The notes under the pieces are model-generated. The model made no database searches. It was not told the origin of the DNA and worked only from the letters and a program-made list of their open reading frames with translations. Shown one piece after another: positions 61,226 to 64,000 of a stretch of DNA of 64,000 nt. This DNA comes from Dioscorea cayenensis subsp. rotundata (lineage: Eukaryota; Streptophyta; Magnoliopsida; Dioscoreales; Dioscoreaceae), in the NCBI RefSeq assembly GCF_009730915.1, contig NC_052484.1:4581926-4645925 (forward strand). The letters run 5' to 3'. The translations under genes were made by a program, and so were the position numbers. The first letter of the stretch is position 1; each line of letters begins with the position of its first letter.

Positions 61226-61256
61226 CCCTAAACCCTTTCTAATTATTTTTCCCGCC
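61226..61256 (+). promoter_or_regulatory. Telo-box-like and E2F-like motifs upstream of the rhomboid gene
   Basis: CCCTAAACCCT (61226-61236) contains a telo-box core. TTTCCCGCC (61248-61256) fits the E2F consensus. Both lie about 70-95 bp before the ATG, in a region that looks like a promoter or leader. In plants this pair is common in genes active in dividing cells; function here is inferred. Confidence 0.45.
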
Positions 61257-61322
61257 AATCCACACTCTCAAGAACAACTGAAAGAGAGAGAAGCGAAAGG
61301 AGGTACCTTTGTCTCTGCTCCG

Positions 61323-63641
61323 ATGGGGAAGAGCTCCGCCATCGACGGCGATCACCTCCGCTTCGACCTCGCAGACTCCCTTCGCCATAGCGGTGACTCC
61401 ACCCGGATGCCATTTTTCGGTCGCCGGAGATCCGGCAACACCTGGGTCGTCTCCCTCTTCCTCGTCGTCCAACTCGTCGTCTTCGTCTCCACCATGCTCA
61501 TCAACGATTGCCCCCACCGTTCCTCTGGTGACTGTCTTCTCCGATCCCTTGGCCGTTTCTCATTCCAGCCACTCCATGAGAACCCTCTCCTTGGGCCTTC
61601 CGCTTCCACGTTCGTCTTGTCTTCTCAATTTCTCCGATTCTTTGGATTTCTTTGTTTGATTCTTTCCATTTATGGGTTCTTTTCATTGTTCATACTTTTG
61701 GTGGGATTGATTGGTGCTGCATTTATTTGATTGTATTTCAGTTTGGTTGCTTCAATTCTTCGGATTTAGGGTTTTTCTTGAAATTAATTGCTTAAATTTG
61801 GCCTCTTTTTTTAATGTTCTTGTTTCTGTATCCTTTAATAGTACTGTAGACTCTGTGTTTAACTTTAGGGCTTTTAAATGTGATATCTTTTTAATCTCAT
61901 ATGATGAACATTAGAATTAGTAGGGGTTTTTCCCCAAGGAAATGGGTCAAATTTTGGTTCTCGCATGAACTATTTTGCTAAGCAATGTGGTATCAGGTGA
62001 TGAAATGTTTTGTCAATGAGTTTATGATTGAATTGGATACTAATTTTATAGCAAACTTTGCAGCTTGGTTAAAATGGGAGCCATTCAAAGGTCCAGGGTT
62101 ATTCAACTTCACCAAAGATGGCGTCTTCTGATATTTCCATGGTTAAATGCCGGTGTTATTCATCTGGTTTTGAATCTCTTGAGCACATTGCTATTTGGAA
62201 TCCATTTAGAGCAGGAATTTGGTCCATGTGAGTTTTGTTATCTTGATCTTTTGTCAATATATTTCTGAGAACTTCTTTGTTAATGAAATCAATTTGTGTT
62301 GAATATCACATTGAAGTGAAATCTCGCTGCCTCAGTGTCTCGATTATTCACAAGATCAGTAAAATGTTAATTGCGTATAGACAAGAACCTTGCTATGATC
62401 AGATGGTTTAGAATTTATTTGGAACTATTTTGTGTTTATATCTTTGCATTTGTGACTTTCATACCTCTAATCTGTTGCATTGCTAATGTTTTGGCTTTTT
62501 TTATCCTATTTGGCAGTGAGGACCGGAATCATCTACCTGCTCTCTGCTTTCCTTGGCAGTGTGGTTTCTGCACTTTTTGTACAGAATGCTCCTGCAGTCG
62601 GATCTTCTGGTGCACTATTTGGGCTTCTTGGTGCCACATTGGCTGGTCTCATTCGAAATCGGAAGATATATGATAACAAGGTTGTTTCCCATCCTCAAAA
62701 TTATCTTCATTATTTATTGCAACTCACTACGATTCTCTTCATTTCAGCTCATTGCAGTGGTGACACTAGCATCTGCTTTCATGGCCAACTTCTTCATTGG
62801 TTTGTTACCATATGTTGACAATTTCTCAAATATAGGAGGCTTCTTAACAGGAATTTTTCTTGGTTATGCACTCCTCTATAATCCCCAACTATCACAGTTG
62901 GAACGACAGAAAGGTATATTTGACTATGATTCAAAGAGTTCAGTAAAGTTGAAGCAGAAGTTAGATAAGCCAGCATTGAGGATTGTTGCATTGCTTTGCT
63001 TCATTGCAATGTGAGTTAAAATCAACATATTATCAGTATAAATACTTCTAATCTAAAAGGCATATCAACTAGTGAATTACTGAGATTCAATCATTGTTCT
63101 TTTCTTCAGTTTTTCAGGAGTTATGGTAGTATTTTTCTATGGAATTGATGCGAGCAGTTATTGCTGTTTCTGCCACTACATTGATTGTGTTCCTACGAAG
63201 TTCTGGAGCTGCAATGAGAAGGCTACCCTCTGTCAGGTTTGAAACCTAGTTTACACTTAACTTTGAGCTGTCAAAATTTTCACATGTTTATTGGAGAGAA
63301 GCATTCTAATTCAATCTATCTCGCAAGCAAAGTATTTGATCTAAAACTTTGAAGCTGTGAAACCTCTAAGACAAATTATTGCTTGTTGGACACATTGTAA
63401 GGTCATGAGTGTATAATCTTGGTTATCTATTTCTTCTTTTTTTTCCCCTGTTGATATTGAATTTGGCTTTTGCAACAAGCCATATTTCTGAAAAGATTAT
63501 CTTACGGCGCAGGCTGTGGTGAGTGATAGGAAGCTTACTCTGACTTGCATGGCGACCGCTGAGTTCCGGTCATTCCCATTCACCAACATCTCACCAACAA
63601 AGATCAAAGACTTGTGCAGGCTGATTTGCTCTACCACATAA
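61323..63641 (+). CDS. Rhomboid-like intramembrane protein, six exons, catalytic His replaced
   Basis: Exons 61323-61609, 62064-62227, 62517-62680, 62748-63010, 63110-63236 and 63513-63641 join in frame to 377 residues; introns are GT-AG. A short polar N terminus leads to a first membrane segment (VVSLFLVVQLVVFVSTML), then a luminal loop. The rhomboid core follows: WRLLIFPWLNAGVIHLVLNLL, then the YLLSAFLGSVVSAL segment, then GSSGALFGLLGA with the nucleophile-type Ser, then VDNFSNIGGFLTGIFLGY. Active rhomboids have HIGG in the last motif; here the codon is AAT (Asn). This predicts a protein without Ser-His protease chemistry, like the inactive rhomboid-like members known in plants and animals. 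A further membrane segment follows, then a Cys-rich tail (YCCFCHYIDCVPTKFWSC) shared by plant RBL proteins. It belongs to the RBL family; which member is not settled. Confidence 0.88.
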
Positions 63642-64000
63642 TCCTGTGCTTCTTGTGTTTGTTAACATGTTTTACTGACACGAATGTTCCCTAAAATCAC
63701 CTCAAAACTTAAAATGTGAAGATGATGATTTTGGTGCAGAATCACTGAAATCTCAAACCTGTTTTTTTCTGTCGTCTTTGTATGTACATTTTGTTCAGTT
63801 CATTACATGTAAATGGAATTTGAGTAATGGATATATGTTGGCAAGAACTTCAGTGATAATTTGAAGAAAACCAACTGAAGGATGGGAAATTGCAATACTT
63901 TCATAGAAGTTCTATTTCTTTCAGTATCAATTTGGATATTTTTTTATGATAAATTTTAATGAACTTCCAATTTCTGTTATCCTATAACAGTTGTCACCAT
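63642..64000. other. 3' flank of the rhomboid gene
   Basis: AT-rich sequence likely to hold the 3' untranslated region and terminator. No further gene begins before the window ends. Confidence 0.5.

Noticed and set aside
61309..61686. Frames on both strands overlapping rhomboid exon 1 (Ser-rich and Arg-rich)
   Set aside because: Shadows of the GC-rich first exon; the exon-joined rhomboid frame explains this sequence.
1..64000. tRNA, rRNA, CRISPR array, bacterial-type operon or phage signals
   Set aside because: No convincing cloverleaf, rRNA stretch, spaced identical repeats or ribosome-binding pattern seen; everything fits plant nuclear DNA.

Overview
This is nuclear DNA from a flowering plant. 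It has GT-AG introns, an intronless E-class PLS pentatricopeptide-repeat gene, a plant COQ6-type gene, a plant rhomboid gene, and a dense nest of plant transposons (copia LTR elements, a Mutator-like element, hAT, an L1-type LINE, a tRNA-type SINE, a probable Helitron end). The AT-richness and gene spacing do not let me name a species.

Left part (1-39.5 kb): almost entirely transposons and AT-rich spacer, with no host gene I can support. In order: a 1.18-kb MITE-like element with TTA target duplications and an internal ~121-bp tandem array (474-1652); a copia-type LTR element (4087-15134, TTTTA target duplications) whose 5' LTR was split by a 6.6-kb Mutator-like element (about 4790-11416) carrying a multi-exon MURA-type transposase; a SINE (16123-16306); a dead, apparently full-length LINE on the minus strand (16333-23581), itself split by a 1.25-kb hAT-type element (20823-22077, 8-bp duplication CCTACTGG); a decayed copia element on the minus strand (23925-26826); a probable Helitron 3' end at 30933 with exon-like gene fragments upstream, one of them tandemly duplicated; a 745-bp element with 11-bp target duplications (32955-33699); and several unclassified LTR-like blocks up to 39.4 kb.

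Right part (39.5-64 kb): a divergently transcribed pair, a PPR gene (minus) and a COQ6-type ubiquinone-biosynthesis monooxygenase gene (plus), is present twice. The left copy is wrecked. Its PPR has lost both ends and was later split by a copia element (40398-44875, GCTAC target duplications, 5 differences between its 321-bp LTRs). Its COQ6 has lost a splice acceptor, gained a stop and lost its 3' end. In the right copy the PPR is an intact 851-codon ORF (51052-53607). COQ6 has all ten coding exons (55004-60215), but exon 8 is 217 bp instead of the 216 bp in the left copy, a one-base frameshift. So neither COQ6 copy, as written here, reads through. The window ends with a six-exon, 377-residue rhomboid-like gene (61323-63641). 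It keeps the GSSGA serine motif but has Asn where the catalytic His of active rhomboids is expected.

The three host genes point to organelles and membranes: an RNA-binding PPR protein that is probably organellar, mitochondrial ubiquinone synthesis, and a rhomboid-family membrane protein. They share no obvious pathway. The divergent PPR/COQ6 arrangement may mean a shared promoter region.
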